A stretch of DNA of 64,000 nucleotides from Polaromonas sp. (GCF_016185115.1 NZ_JACPOF010000004.1:241979-305978); one strand, 5' to 3'; shown: positions 7,814 through 16,214, counted from the stretch's first letter. The notes: generated by a model not told the origin, from the letters alone. A program made the numbers and translations.

Positions 7814-8728
7814 ATGAAGCTTCGCGTCAATATCTTCAACACGTCCAGCAACCTGCCTTTGTTTGCAGCAGTCGCCAACGGTGCTTTTTCACGCCGCGGG
7901 CTGGAGATAGAGATACAGAACACGCCCAATTCGGATGAACAGCGTTCAGGGCTGGCAGGGGGAAAGTTTGAGATTGCCCATGCCGCGATAGACAACGCGG
8001 TCGCCATGATCGAGTCCGGCCAGGATGCAGTCATTGTCTGCGGCGGCGATGCGGGCATGAATGATTTCATGGTGCGCCCAGAGATCAACGCCATGGCCGA
8101 CCTGCGTGGCAAGCTGCTGGCTGTCGATGCACCCAACACGGCCTACGCACTGGCCGCCAAAAAAATACTCAAGCTCAATGGCCTGCTTGAAAACCGCGAC
8201 TACAGCGTGAAGCTGGCCGGCGGCACCGGCCCGCGTTCTGCCGCCATGGTGGCTGACCCCTTGCTGGCCGCCGGCATGATCAACCCGCCGTTTTCATTCA
8301 CCGTGCGCGAGAAGGGCCTGAAAAGCCTGGGCACGCAGTTTGATCTGCTGGGCCCATACCAGGCTACAGGCGCTTTTGTGATGCGCAAATGGGCAGAAGC
8401 CAACGCCCAGGCGCTGACCGACTACCTCGCCGCCTATATCGAAGGCCAGCGCCACGTGCTCAACCCGGCGCTCCGAGCTGACATGATTGCCTTGCTCGCA
8501 GAGCGCTTCAAGCTGTCGCCCGCCGTGGCCGAAGGAACTTATGAAGCCGTGGTTGCGCCTGGATCGGGACTGGCCACGGACGCAGCTTTCAACAACGAAG
8601 GGTTTGTGACGGTGCTGGCCATACGCGCCGAGATGGAGGGCATGTGGGGCGGACAGCCGCCATCGCCGAGCCGTTACCTTGACCTGTCGCATTACGCAAA
8701 AGCGCTTGCCCGGATGCAGGCCGGCTGA
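7814..8728 (+). CDS. NMT1/SsuA-like substrate-binding protein without signal peptide
   Basis: 304 residues. The fold is that of ABC-importer binding proteins of the sulfonate/NMT1 group (VNIFNTSSNLPLFAAVANGAFSRRGLEIEI; GLAGGKFEIAHAAIDNAVAMIE; PEINAMADLRGKLLAVDA). The ATG at 7814 follows the hydroxylase stop by 19 bases, and the first strand MKLRVNIFN begins at once, so there is no export signal and nothing upstream supplies one. A cytosolic member could be a binding or catalytic protein, as THI5-type proteins of this fold are, rather than a transporter part. No permease or ATPase gene is adjacent. Confidence 0.8.
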   Translation: MKLRVNIFNTSSNLPLFAAVANGAFSRRGLEIEIQNTPNSDEQRSGLAGGKFEIAHAAIDNAVAMIESGQDAVIVCGGDAGMNDFMVRPEINAMADLRGKLLAVDAPNTAYALAAKKILKLNGLLENRDYSVKLAGGTGPRSAAMVADPLLAAGMINPPFSFTVREKGLKSLGTQFDLLGPYQATGAFVMRKWAEANAQALTDYLAAYIEGQRHVLNPALRADMIALLAERFKLSPAVAEGTYEAVVAPGSGLATDAAFNNEGFVTVLAIRAEMEGMWGGQPPSPSRYLDLSHYAKALARMQAG

Positions 8729-8755
8729 TACGCCAGTCAACCCCAGGAGAATTTC

Positions 8756-9346
8756 ATGGATCAACCACAACGCCTTCCGTATATCGACCCGGCCCTGATC
8801 ACCGACCCGCGCATGCTGGCCGAGTTCGAGCGCGCCGCACGTGAGGGCGCGCCCAGGCCCGAAAGCCATGCCATGCGCGCCAATGTGCCGGCGGTGTTCT
8901 GGGCGTTTACGAACGCGTGGAACGACACTTTCGTCAACGGCGTCTGTGACCACGCGATCAAGGAGTTGTGCCGGCTTTATGTCTCGCAGGCGGTCAACTG
9001 CAACTACTGCGGTAACCAGCGCTCGGTGAAAGCGCAGGAGCAGGGCCTGCTGGAAGCCGACGTCAAGGACCTGCTCGACTTCGACAAGTCGACGCGATTT
9101 ACGCCGCGCCAGAAAGCCGCGTTAAGGCTTGCTGAAGCCATCACCTGGGGGCTTGAGTCCACCGATGAACTCTGGCAGGGCCTGTATGACAACTTCGACA
9201 CAGGCGCCATCGTCGAGCTCGGCTTCTTCATAGGCCTGACCATGGGCCAGCAGCGCTGGAACCGCCTGATCAATATGCAGCACAACCAGTTCATGCCGGG
9301 CACTGCAGGCGGGTTGGCGCCTGCTGCGGCACTGAAGGCCGCATGA
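8756..9346 (+). CDS. Carboxymuconolactone decarboxylase/AhpD-like family protein
   Basis: 196 residues, all-helical AhpD-like family, with the CxxC-type site NCNYCGNQRS in the expected helix (VSQAVNCNYCGNQR) and the later segment TPRQKAALRLAEAITW typical of the family. Members act either as thiol peroxidase partners through the CxxC or as decarboxylase-like enzymes. A CAGGAGA ribosome site precedes the ATG. The stop overlaps the next gene by 4 bases. In this operon it may protect from oxidants made by the hydroxylase or act on an intermediate; the sequence does not decide. Confidence 0.85.
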   Translation: MDQPQRLPYIDPALITDPRMLAEFERAAREGAPRPESHAMRANVPAVFWAFTNAWNDTFVNGVCDHAIKELCRLYVSQAVNCNYCGNQRSVKAQEQGLLEADVKDLLDFDKSTRFTPRQKAALRLAEAITWGLESTDELWQGLYDNFDTGAIVELGFFIGLTMGQQRWNRLINMQHNQFMPGTAGGLAPAAALKAA

Positions 9347-10221
9347 AGATCCATTTCATCGGCGTCGGCAAGATGGGCCTGCCCATGGCCACACATTTCC
9401 TTGCTGCAGGACATGCGGTCAGCGTGTACGACCCCAGCGATGAGCGCCTGGGCATGGCGCGTGTGCATGGGCTCGAAATTTCAAGCAATACAGCAGATGC
9501 CGTAGCCTCATCCGACGCGGTTTTTTCGTCACTGCCCAACGACAAGGCCTTGCGCGAGGTGGCCAGCGAGGTCACGGCACTGGCCACGCGCGGCGCTGTG
9601 TTTGTGGATACCAGCACGGTGTCACAACAGGCATCAAGGCACGTCGCAGACCTGTGCCGCGCTGCAGGCGTGCATTACCTGCGCACCACCGTCTCGGGCA
9701 ATAACAAGATGGCCGAGGCCGCGCAACTGACGGTGATGGCTTCCGGCCCGCGTGCGGCCTATGACAATCTGCTTCCTGTACTGCAGCTGCTGGGGCCTAA
9801 CCAGTTTTACCTGGGTGATGGCGAGCAGGCGCGGCTGATGAAGCTGGTCGTCAACCTTATGATCGCGCAGACCAGCGCCATGCTGGCCGAGGGCCTGGCG
9901 CTGGGCCGCAAGGGCGGGCTGGACTGGCGCGACATGTGGCAGGTGCTGGGCGCGAGCGCTGTGGGCTCGCCCATCCTCAAGGCCAAGGCTGTGCAACTCA
10001 GTGAGCGCGACTTCACGCCCACCTTCACGGTGCACCAGATGATCAAGGACCTGGACCTGATTCTTGGCGAGGGTGAAGCCCTTCATTCACCTTTGCCGCA
10101 CACCGCGCTGGTCCACCAGCAGATGCATGCCGCCGTGGCACAGGGTGATGGCGAGGACGATTACGCGGCCATCATCAAGGCGCTTGAGCGCAGCGCCGGG
10201 CTGGACATTCCTGAACGCTGA
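9343..10221 (+). CDS. Second beta-hydroxyacid dehydrogenase (3-hydroxyisobutyrate dehydrogenase family)
   Basis: 292 residues, ATGA overlap with the previous gene. Rossmann motif GVGKMGLPMATHFLAAG (residues 7-23), catalytic lysine K167 in LMKLVVNLM, and RTTVSGNNKMAEA at the substrate loop. Like the member at 1565 it has VSGN in place of the usual VSGG, so the two may descend from one duplication and act on related substrates. The acid after the second Rossmann strand (VYDPS) points to NAD rather than NADP, whereas the 1565 protein has WNRT, which favours NADP. This is the last gene of the operon. Confidence 0.88.
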   Translation: MKIHFIGVGKMGLPMATHFLAAGHAVSVYDPSDERLGMARVHGLEISSNTADAVASSDAVFSSLPNDKALREVASEVTALATRGAVFVDTSTVSQQASRHVADLCRAAGVHYLRTTVSGNNKMAEAAQLTVMASGPRAAYDNLLPVLQLLGPNQFYLGDGEQARLMKLVVNLMIAQTSAMLAEGLALGRKGGLDWRDMWQVLGASAVGSPILKAKAVQLSERDFTPTFTVHQMIKDLDLILGEGEALHSPLPHTALVHQQMHAAVAQGDGEDDYAAIIKALERSAGLDIPER

Positions 10222-10341
10222 AAAGTGTTTATGCGCTTGTAATCGGCAGATTTGCAGCGAACCCCTCATCATTTTTTAGTCTTGGCTTGTTCTCAACCTG
10301 ATCGGGTGTGAGCATGCGAAACTGAATGATGGAGGGCTGAA

Positions 10342-10890
10342 ATGAAACATTATTTTTTATCCGTTGCTCTGGCTTTGCAGGTTTCAGGCATTTTCGTGCC
10401 GGTAATTGCGCAGCAAGAGATTCCCGCACTCAGGAACATGAAGGTCTACTCACCGAATCTGATCTCCAGCGGGCAGCCCGATAGAAATAACTTTGACGCG
10501 CTGGCGAAGGCGGGTGTTCAGCTTGTGATTAATCTGGCGCCTGCACAGGAGCGAACATCAATAAAGGATGAGGAGCAGCTTGTGCGTGGAAACGGCATGG
10601 AGTATGCGTATATACCTGTGGACTGGAACAAGCCTGATAAAGAAGGGTTCAAAAACTTTATGGAGGTAATGGACCGTAGCAAAAACATGCATGTACTTGT
10701 TCACTGTTCATTCAACTCAAGGGCATCTGCGTTTGTATATTTGTACCGACGGTCAGCTACGGCGGGAAGTAAGGATCAGGATTACCAGGTGATGGAAGAG
10801 ATCTGGGAAAGGAACCGTGGGTATGAATTGCGTAGCAGTCCTCAATGGATCAGCTTCATCAACGAAATGTCCGTATCCGGAGTCAAATAG
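10342..10890 (+). CDS. Periplasmic protein-tyrosine-phosphatase-like protein (DSP/DUF442-like)
   Basis: 182 residues with a Sec signal (MKHYFLSVALALQVSGIFVPVIAQQ). The mature part reads SPNLISSGQPDRNNFDALAKAGVQLVINL, then the probable general acid D94 in PVDW, and the P-loop VHCSFNSRASAF with C122 and R127. The usual signature is C-x5-R; here the spacing is C-x4-R, which I recall in a subgroup of such proteins but which may lower phosphatase activity. It has its own GGAGGG ribosome site and lies 120 bp after the catabolic operon, so it is probably separate. Substrate unknown. Confidence 0.75.
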   Translation: MKHYFLSVALALQVSGIFVPVIAQQEIPALRNMKVYSPNLISSGQPDRNNFDALAKAGVQLVINLAPAQERTSIKDEEQLVRGNGMEYAYIPVDWNKPDKEGFKNFMEVMDRSKNMHVLVHCSFNSRASAFVYLYRRSATAGSKDQDYQVMEEIWERNRGYELRSSPQWISFINEMSVSGVK

Positions 10891-10950
10891 GCAAAACACG
10901 CATTCACCATATTTGATCTCTGGTTTGGGTATTGCAGATAGCATTGGCGC

Positions 10951-11799
10951 ATGACAAACCAGGTTTTTGAATTCGAATACCCGCGCGTGCTCAGCATCGC
11001 GGGCTCAGACAGCGGCGGCGGCGCGGGCATACAGGCTGACCTCAAGACCTTTGCGGCGCTGGGTTGCTACGGCATGACGGCCATTACCGCGCTGACGGCA
11101 CAAAACACACTGGGCGTGCGCGCCATCCACGGCGTGCCGCCGCAGATGCTGCGCGACCAGATTGACGCGGTGGTCGAGGACATCGGCGTTCACGCCGTCA
11201 AGATCGGAATGCTGCACGCGCCCGAGATTGTTCATACCGTTGCAGAAGCCATAGACCGCCATGGGCTGCAGCACGTGGTGCTGGACCCCGTGATGGTGGC
11301 GACCAGCGGTGCCGTGCTCATCGACAACCCGGCGATTGCCGCGCTGGTCAAGGAACTCTTTGGCCGCGCCGTTGTGGTTACGCCCAACCTGGATGAAGCG
11401 TCATTGCTGGTGGGCCGCAAGCTGAACAATGAGGATGATATGGAAGCCGCCGCGCATGAGTTGCTGGCCAAGGGTGCGAACGCCGTGCTGCTCAAGGGCG
11501 GCCATCTGGCCGGTGAAGTCGTCAGCGACCTGCTGATGGGCAAGGACGGCACACCGCACTGGATGCGGGCAGCGCGCATCCACAGCGCCAATACGCACGG
11601 AACAGGCTGCACGCTGTCATCGGCGATTGCAGCCCACCTGGCGCTGGGCCATACGCTGGTCAATTCTGTGGAAGCTGCGCGCAGCTACATACGGCTGGCG
11701 CTGGAGGCGGGTGCCAGGGTCAGGACAGGGGCGGGAAGCGGCCCGCTGAACCACAGCCACGCGCCGCACGCCATGCTGCTGACCCCGCTGAAGGCGTGA
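10951..11799 (+). CDS. thiD: Hydroxymethylpyrimidine/phosphomethylpyrimidine kinase
   Basis: 282 residues, typical length. The ribokinase-like fold shows SIAGSDSGGGAGIQADLKTF at the N-terminus and the anion-hole/catalytic motif NTHGTGCTLSSAIAAHLA near the C-terminus. It phosphorylates 4-amino-5-hydroxymethyl-2-methylpyrimidine twice to give HMP diphosphate for thiamine synthesis in the cytosol. It is convergent with a CytX-like permease 6 bases away, which fits HMP salvage. I searched the short upstream gap for a TPP riboswitch and saw none. Confidence 0.95.
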   Translation: MTNQVFEFEYPRVLSIAGSDSGGGAGIQADLKTFAALGCYGMTAITALTAQNTLGVRAIHGVPPQMLRDQIDAVVEDIGVHAVKIGMLHAPEIVHTVAEAIDRHGLQHVVLDPVMVATSGAVLIDNPAIAALVKELFGRAVVVTPNLDEASLLVGRKLNNEDDMEAAAHELLAKGANAVLLKGGHLAGEVVSDLLMGKDGTPHWMRAARIHSANTHGTGCTLSSAIAAHLALGHTLVNSVEAARSYIRLALEAGARVRTGAGSGPLNHSHAPHAMLLTPLKA

Positions 11800-11805
11800 G
11801 ACAGC

Positions 11806-13110
11806 TCAGGCGGTAGCTACAGTCCTGACCGGTGTGTCGCTGGTAAAGCGTGCCAGCACAAAGGTCAGCACCAAAGTCGGCAGCGCGGCGCCCAGGCTGG
11901 GCATCAGCTGCGCGCAGAGGTGGTAGCAGAGCACACCGGTAAACCAGATCGCCACGGCGCTGTAGTTCACCTTTCTTTCGCCCACCAGCCGGGCGATGTT
12001 GCCCCGACCGGTCAGACGGGCGAGGATCACGCCATACAGCGGCACAAACACGGAGCTCAGCATCAGCAAAAACGGCTCCAGGCTGTGCATGGGCAGCACC
12101 ATGGCCAGGGCGGTGCACACCACGGCCATGAGCACGCCCCAGCGGCGTACCGTCCAGCCCGGCTTCAGGCTGTGGCCGGCGACAGAGCCCGAGTACAGAT
12201 CGCCATAAGCGTTGTCGACCTCGTCGATCAGGATCAGGCCGAGCGCGATCAGCCCGCCTTGCGCCAGCAGCAGTGCGGTGACCAGATCGGTGCTGGGCGT
12301 GGTGATGGCGACCAGCACGCCGAGGCCATAACACCAGATGTTGGCAATCGCATAACCCAGCCAGGTGCCGCGCAAGGTGTTTTTGCCGTCGCGGCCGTGG
12401 CGCGCAAAGTCCGCCACCAGCGGCAGCCATGACACAGGCATGGCGATCACCAGGTCCAGCGCCGACAGGGTGCTCATGCCGCCGTCGCCGGGCTTGTTCC
12501 AGAGGGCGCCAAGACCTTGTGCGTTGGCTTTGGCAAGAAACTGCCAGGTCAGCCAGAGCAGCGACAGGATCACGAGCGGCAAACCGAAGCGGCCTATGAA
12601 CTTGCGCACCAGGCTGACCATGGAGCCCGACAGCAGCGCAATCAACACGCCACCCCACAGCAGGGTTGCCAGCAAGGGCCAGAGGCTGGAGGCAAAACCG
12701 CCTGACTGGCGCGCAATCGCCACCGTGCCGTCGCGCATGACGACCAGCTCGAAGGTCGTCCAGCCGACCAGTTGAACCATATTGAGCAGCACTGGCAGTT
12801 TTGCAAAACTGCTGCCGTAAGTCGCGTGCATGAGGCCGGAACTGGAGAGCCCGCTGTCGCAGCCAAGCTTTGCCGTCCAGGCCAGCAAACCTGCACCGAG
12901 GATGGAGCCCAGAACAATCACCATGGCCGCCTGTTTTGCGCCCAGCGCTGGCACCAGGTAAGCGCCTATCTGCATGACCAGCAGGCCTACGCCCAGGCTT
13001 AGCCACAGCGATGCATGGTCGCGAAAGCCGAAAGAACGTTCGCTGGCGGGCAGCGGAGTGAGCGCGGTGTTGGCGCCGTCGGCATTTGGAGATGTGTGGG
13101 TTGTCGCCAT
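11806..13110 (-). CDS. cytX: NCS1/cytosine permease family transporter, putative hydroxymethylpyrimidine importer (CytX-like)
   Basis: 434 residues from the ATG at 13110 (MATTHTSP); a TTG start 39 bases upstream is possible but poor. About 12 hydrophobic helices follow a polar N-terminus (FGFRDHASLWLSLGVGLLVMQIGAYLVPALG). The family signature region includes LSALDLVIAMPVSWLPLVADFARHGR and LIDEVDNAYGDLYSG. NCS1 carriers import nucleobases and related rings with H+ or Na+. The neighbour thiD points to hydroxymethylpyrimidine as substrate; that assignment rests on context only. Confidence 0.75.
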   Translation of the reverse strand: MATTHTSPNADGANTALTPLPASERSFGFRDHASLWLSLGVGLLVMQIGAYLVPALGAKQAAMVIVLGSILGAGLLAWTAKLGCDSGLSSSGLMHATYGSSFAKLPVLLNMVQLVGWTTFELVVMRDGTVAIARQSGGFASSLWPLLATLLWGGVLIALLSGSMVSLVRKFIGRFGLPLVILSLLWLTWQFLAKANAQGLGALWNKPGDGGMSTLSALDLVIAMPVSWLPLVADFARHGRDGKNTLRGTWLGYAIANIWCYGLGVLVAITTPSTDLVTALLLAQGGLIALGLILIDEVDNAYGDLYSGSVAGHSLKPGWTVRRWGVLMAVVCTALAMVLPMHSLEPFLLMLSSVFVPLYGVILARLTGRGNIARLVGERKVNYSAVAIWFTGVLCYHLCAQLMPSLGAALPTLVLTFVLARFTSDTPVRTVATA

Positions 13111-13140
13111 GTTCTGATCTTTGATTTTTGATTCACGCGA

Positions 13141-13240
13141 CGCTATCAATTCAGTAGCTGCCCACGTGCGTATCTATTGGTCTGGAGGCCGATTTGATGC
13201 CTGAAACTGGCCTTTTTGAAGCCCTTTTCAAGCATTTTGA
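13141..13240 (+). repeat. AT-rich dispersed repeat, CACGTGCGTAT family
   Basis: The core TAGCTGCCCACGTGCGTATC is followed by TATTGGTCT, then GCCGATTTGATGCCTGAAAC and GGCCTTTTT. Close copies lie at 22126 (plus), 22377-22470 (minus) and 43236 (plus). The copies are of similar size, intergenic, and end near short A/T tracts. The segment sits upstream of the permease gene and carries no coding potential. Confidence 0.8.
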
Positions 13241-13267
13241 CACTCGGTACGCGTCACTGGATGCCCG

Positions 13268-13299
13268 AAAACAGCTGTAATAGCTAATATAGCTGTTTT
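13268..13299 (-). terminator. Probable terminator of the sulfur/ferredoxin operon
   Basis: The arms AAAACAGCT (13268-13276) and AGCTGTTTT (13291-13299) pair perfectly over 9 bp around a 14-base loop, 19 bases past the reductase stop codon. The minus-strand T run is short (GTTTTCGG), so termination strength is uncertain. Confidence 0.5.
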
Positions 13300-13318
13300 G
13301 ACGCCTGCGATGCGCTTG

Positions 13319-14368
13319 TCAGGCGGGCGGGGTATCGGGCGCAACGCCCAGCAACTTGTGCAGGCGCGGGCTGGTAGTGGTGTATTGCAGCAGGGTTTCC
13401 TTGCCGGGGAAGACAATCTCTGCCGCACCGAAAGCAGCCAGCGCGCTTTCATGAAAACCGCTGAGGATGAGTTTCTTTTTGCCGGGGTAGGTGTTGATGT
13501 CACCCACCGCAAAGATGCCCGGAATGCTGGTGGCAAATGTGGCAGTGTTGACCTTCACCTGCTTGCGTTCCATGTCCAGGCCCCAGCCAGCGACCGGCCC
13601 GAGCTTGGGCGACAGGCCCTGCATTACGAGCAGCGTATCTGCCGGCAGCGGGGCGATATTGCCGTCGACATCAGTGACCAGGGCCGCAGTCAGTTGGCCG
13701 CCTGACTCTTCATACGCCGTCACCTGGCCGACCTTGAACTGCAGTGCGCCGCCTTCGCGCAGCGCCTCGATCATCAGCACCATGTCGGCATCGGCCTGGA
13801 AGACATCGCGCCTGTGCAACAGCGTCACGCTTTTGGGCTGGTCGGCATCGAGCGTGGCCAGGCGCATGGCCCAGCCGAGGGCGGTGTCGTCACCGCCGAC
13901 AACCAGCACATCCTTGCCCGCAAAATCGCTGGTGTTCCCGACGCGGTAAAGCAGCTGGCTGCCTTCAAACCTGTCCAGGCCTTCGACGCGCAGCTTCTTC
14001 GGCTGGAAGGCGCCTACGCCGGATGCAAGGAAGATGGTTTTGGCGAGGAAGTGCGTGCCACGGCTTGTTTCCACGTGGAAGCGACCATCGGGCTGCTTTT
14101 CAACAACGCTGACTTCCTGCTCCAGGTGAAAAGGCGGGGTAAAGGGCGTCAGCTGCCTGAGCAGGCTGGCGACCAGTTCGCGCCCGGTGCAGTGCGGCGT
14201 GCCGGGGATGTCGTAAATCGGTTTGTCGGGGTAAAGCTCGATGCACTGGCCGCCCACATACGGCAGTGAATCAACCACGTGGGCCTTGATGTCCAGCAGA
14301 CCCAGCTGGAAAACCTGAAACAGGCCAACTGGCCCCGCGCCGATAACCAGTGCGTCGGTGGAGATCAT
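13319..14368 (-). CDS. Ferredoxin-NADP+ reductase, thioredoxin-reductase-like type
   Basis: 349 residues from the ATG at 14368 (MISTDALVIGAGPVG). A longer frame adds 21 residues encoded by a GC-rich repeat and is not believed. FAD site ALVIGAGPVGLFQVFQLG, NADPH site VLVVGGDDTALGWAM, second FAD motif GIFAVGDINTYPGKKKLILSGFHESA. There is no CxxC redox pair, which separates it from thioredoxin reductase and fits the FNR subgroup (EC 1.18.1.2). It lies downstream of fdxA and the sulfite reductase genes, so it may reduce the ferredoxin that feeds CysI. A repeat at 14380-14465 separates it from fdxA. Confidence 0.88.
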   Translation of the reverse strand: MISTDALVIGAGPVGLFQVFQLGLLDIKAHVVDSLPYVGGQCIELYPDKPIYDIPGTPHCTGRELVASLLRQLTPFTPPFHLEQEVSVVEKQPDGRFHVETSRGTHFLAKTIFLASGVGAFQPKKLRVEGLDRFEGSQLLYRVGNTSDFAGKDVLVVGGDDTALGWAMRLATLDADQPKSVTLLHRRDVFQADADMVLMIEALREGGALQFKVGQVTAYEESGGQLTAALVTDVDGNIAPLPADTLLVMQGLSPKLGPVAGWGLDMERKQVKVNTATFATSIPGIFAVGDINTYPGKKKLILSGFHESALAAFGAAEIVFPGKETLLQYTTTSPRLHKLLGVAPDTPPA

Positions 14369-14379
14369 TTCGTGTTGCC

Positions 14380-14465
14380 AGCGGACACCGCGGAACCGGC
14401 TTTGCCGGGCCGCTGGTGTCGCCCCCTGCAAGGGGGGTAGGTGCTACACGAAGTGAGCATCCGGA
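14380..14465. repeat. GC-rich dispersed repeat between fdxA and the reductase gene
   Basis: Contains CCGCGGAACCGGCTTTGCCG, GCCCCCTGCAAGGGGGG and CTACACGAAGTGAGCATCC, the same order of blocks as at 24418-24508. It can fold into GC-rich hairpins and may weaken read-through from fdxA into the reductase gene. Confidence 0.8.
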
Positions 14466-14472
14466 GGGGGTG

Positions 14473-14802
14473 TTACCGGACAAGCTCGTCGAGCTTGCCA
14501 ACCTTGTCTTTCCAGTCATCAGCGTCAGGCAGTGGGTCCTTGCGCTTGGTGATGCTTTTCCAGCCATCAGCGCGTGCCAGATCGGCATTGATCTTGATGA
14601 AGTGCAACTGGTCTGCAGGCACATCTTCTTCGGCATAGATGGCGTTGACCGGGCATTCGGGGATGCAGACCGCGCAGTCTATGCACTCGTCCGGATCGAT
14701 CACCAGCATGTTGGGGCCTTCGCGGAAACAATCCACGGGGCACACGTCCACGCAATCGGTGTATTTGCAGCGGATGCAGGCGTCGGAAACGATGTGAGTC
14801 AT
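14473..14802 (-). CDS. fdxA: 7Fe ferredoxin FdxA ([3Fe-4S][4Fe-4S])
   Basis: 109 residues, standard length. N-terminal ligands [19 protein letters not shown] and the second set [17 protein letters not shown] give the classic seven-iron pattern, with a C-terminal extension that is typical of FdxA ([13 protein letters not shown]). Small cytosolic electron carrier. It is transcribed in the same direction as, and directly after, cysN. With the adjacent reductase it could form the NADPH-to-ferredoxin-to-CysI electron path; that link is inference. Confidence 0.96.
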   Translation of the reverse strand: MTHIVSDACIRCKYTDCVDVCPVDCFREGPNMLVIDPDECIDCAVCIPECPVNAIYAEEDVPADQLHFIKINADLARADGWKSITKRKDPLPDADDWKDKVGKLDELVR

Positions 14803-14885
14803 GGTGTGTCTATCGGGGCGGATCGGTGGAAACCCTAGATTTTAAGGGCTTTCCGTTGGCATTTTCTGAAGGGGTTAAACCAGGA

Positions 14886-16214
14886 TCAAAGAACGAGCAA
14901 AGCGCCCGAGGTCTTGTGCGACGCGGTGTCTACCAATACCAGCGATCCCAGCACGCGCGATTGCTTGTAGGGCAGGGCGGCAATCGGCTCCAGCAGCGCG
15001 AGTTCAATCACGCCGATGGCGTTGGCATCGAGCTGGGCGGCGTCATGGCTTTCCAGCGTGTTGATGTTGATGTGGCTCACGATGCGTTTGACCTTGGCCT
15101 TGACCCAGCGGTGCCCATGCAGCGCAAGGTACATGCGTCCCGGCACCAGCGGTTCTTCGTCCATCCAGGCCACAGTGGCGGTGATCTGGTTTGAGCCCAG
15201 CGCGGGTTCGAAACCACCTGCAGCCAGCAACCAGTCGCCGCGCGAGACATCAAGCTCGCGGTCCAGGATGATGCCTGCGCTGTGGCCGGCCTTCACGTCC
15301 TTCGGCTGGCGTGCGTGGTCCAGCACCTGCGCCACTTTGGCGGTTTTGCCGCCCGGCAGCACGGTGATCTCCTGGCCTGGTTTGACATCACCACTGGCTA
15401 TGCGGCCCCAGAACACGCGGCGGCCCTGCGAGGTGTCCGAGCTTGAAGAAAACTTCTCGACCCACTGCACGGGAAAGGCAAACGGCGCAGTGTCTGCCGG
15501 CGTCGCAGGCAATTGCTCAAGCAGCTGCAGCAGGCCGGGGCTGTTGTAGCCGCACCAGCCGGGGTTGGCATCGACCACGTTGTAGCCGATCAGCGCCGAC
15601 ACCGGGATGATGGCCTTGACGGGGATTTGTGCTTCGTCTGCAAACCTGTTGAGTGCCGCGCTGATGTGGGCGAAAGCGACGTCCGGCTTTTCAACCGCAT
15701 CCAGCTTGTTCACGGCGAACACGATGGAGGTCACGCGCAGCAGGTTGACCAGCAGCGAATGGCGGCGGGTTTGCGGCAACAACTCTGGCAAGGCAGATTG
15801 CCAGTCGAGCTTGGTCGCATCGACCAGCACCACGGCGGCGTCGGCGCTTGAAGCCGCGGTGACCATGTTGCGGGTGTACTGCTCATGGCCCGGCGCGTCG
15901 GCAATGATGAACTTGCGTGCGGCGGTGTTGAAGTAGCGGTAGGCCACGTCAATCGTGATGCCCTGTTCACGCTCGGCCTGCAGGCCGTCGGTGAGCAAGG
16001 CCAGGTCGGTCTGGCCGCCGCGCTGAACACCGGCCAGCTGATCCTGCAGCACGGTCTTGCTGTCAACCAGCAGGCGACCGATCAGCGTGCTCTTGCCGTC
16101 ATCGACGCTGCCGCAGGTGACAAAACGCAATGCTGCGCGGGTGTCCTGCTCGGTGGCCGCGGCGGTATTCTGTCGTTCGTCGAGGACTGCTGCTTGGATA
16201 GTCGAAGTGTTCAT
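14886..16214 (-). CDS. cysN: Sulfate adenylyltransferase subunit 1 (GTPase)
   Basis: 442 residues from the ATG at 16214 (MNTSTIQAAV). GTPase motifs: P-loop GSVDDGKS (residues 35-42), DAPGHEQYTRN, and NKLDAV, followed by EF-Tu-like beta-barrel domains. It couples GTP hydrolysis to APS formation from ATP and sulfate by CysD. No APS kinase (CysC) domain is fused at the C-terminus. A repeat of about 75 bp lies in the 110-bp gap from cysD. Same strand and probable operon as cysD, cysH, DUF934 and cysI. Confidence 0.96.
   Translation of the reverse strand: MNTSTIQAAVLDERQNTAAATEQDTRAALRFVTCGSVDDGKSTLIGRLLVDSKTVLQDQLAGVQRGGQTDLALLTDGLQAEREQGITIDVAYRYFNTAARKFIIADAPGHEQYTRNMVTAASSADAAVVLVDATKLDWQSALPELLPQTRRHSLLVNLLRVTSIVFAVNKLDAVEKPDVAFAHISAALNRFADEAQIPVKAIIPVSALIGYNVVDANPGWCGYNSPGLLQLLEQLPATPADTAPFAFPVQWVEKFSSSSDTSQGRRVFWGRIASGDVKPGQEITVLPGGKTAKVAQVLDHARQPKDVKAGHSAGIILDRELDVSRGDWLLAAGGFEPALGSNQITATVAWMDEEPLVPGRMYLALHGHRWVKAKVKRIVSHININTLESHDAAQLDANAIGVIELALLEPIAALPYKQSRVLGSLVLVDTASHKTSGALLVL

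Noticed and set aside
10891-10950. TPP riboswitch before thiD
   Set aside because: The gap is only 60 bp and lacks the conserved CTGAGA and GATAATGCCAGCG-type blocks.
14369-14431. N-terminal extension of the ferredoxin reductase
   Set aside because: The extra 21 residues come from a GC-rich repeat, and the FAD-binding strand begins right after the ATG at 14368.
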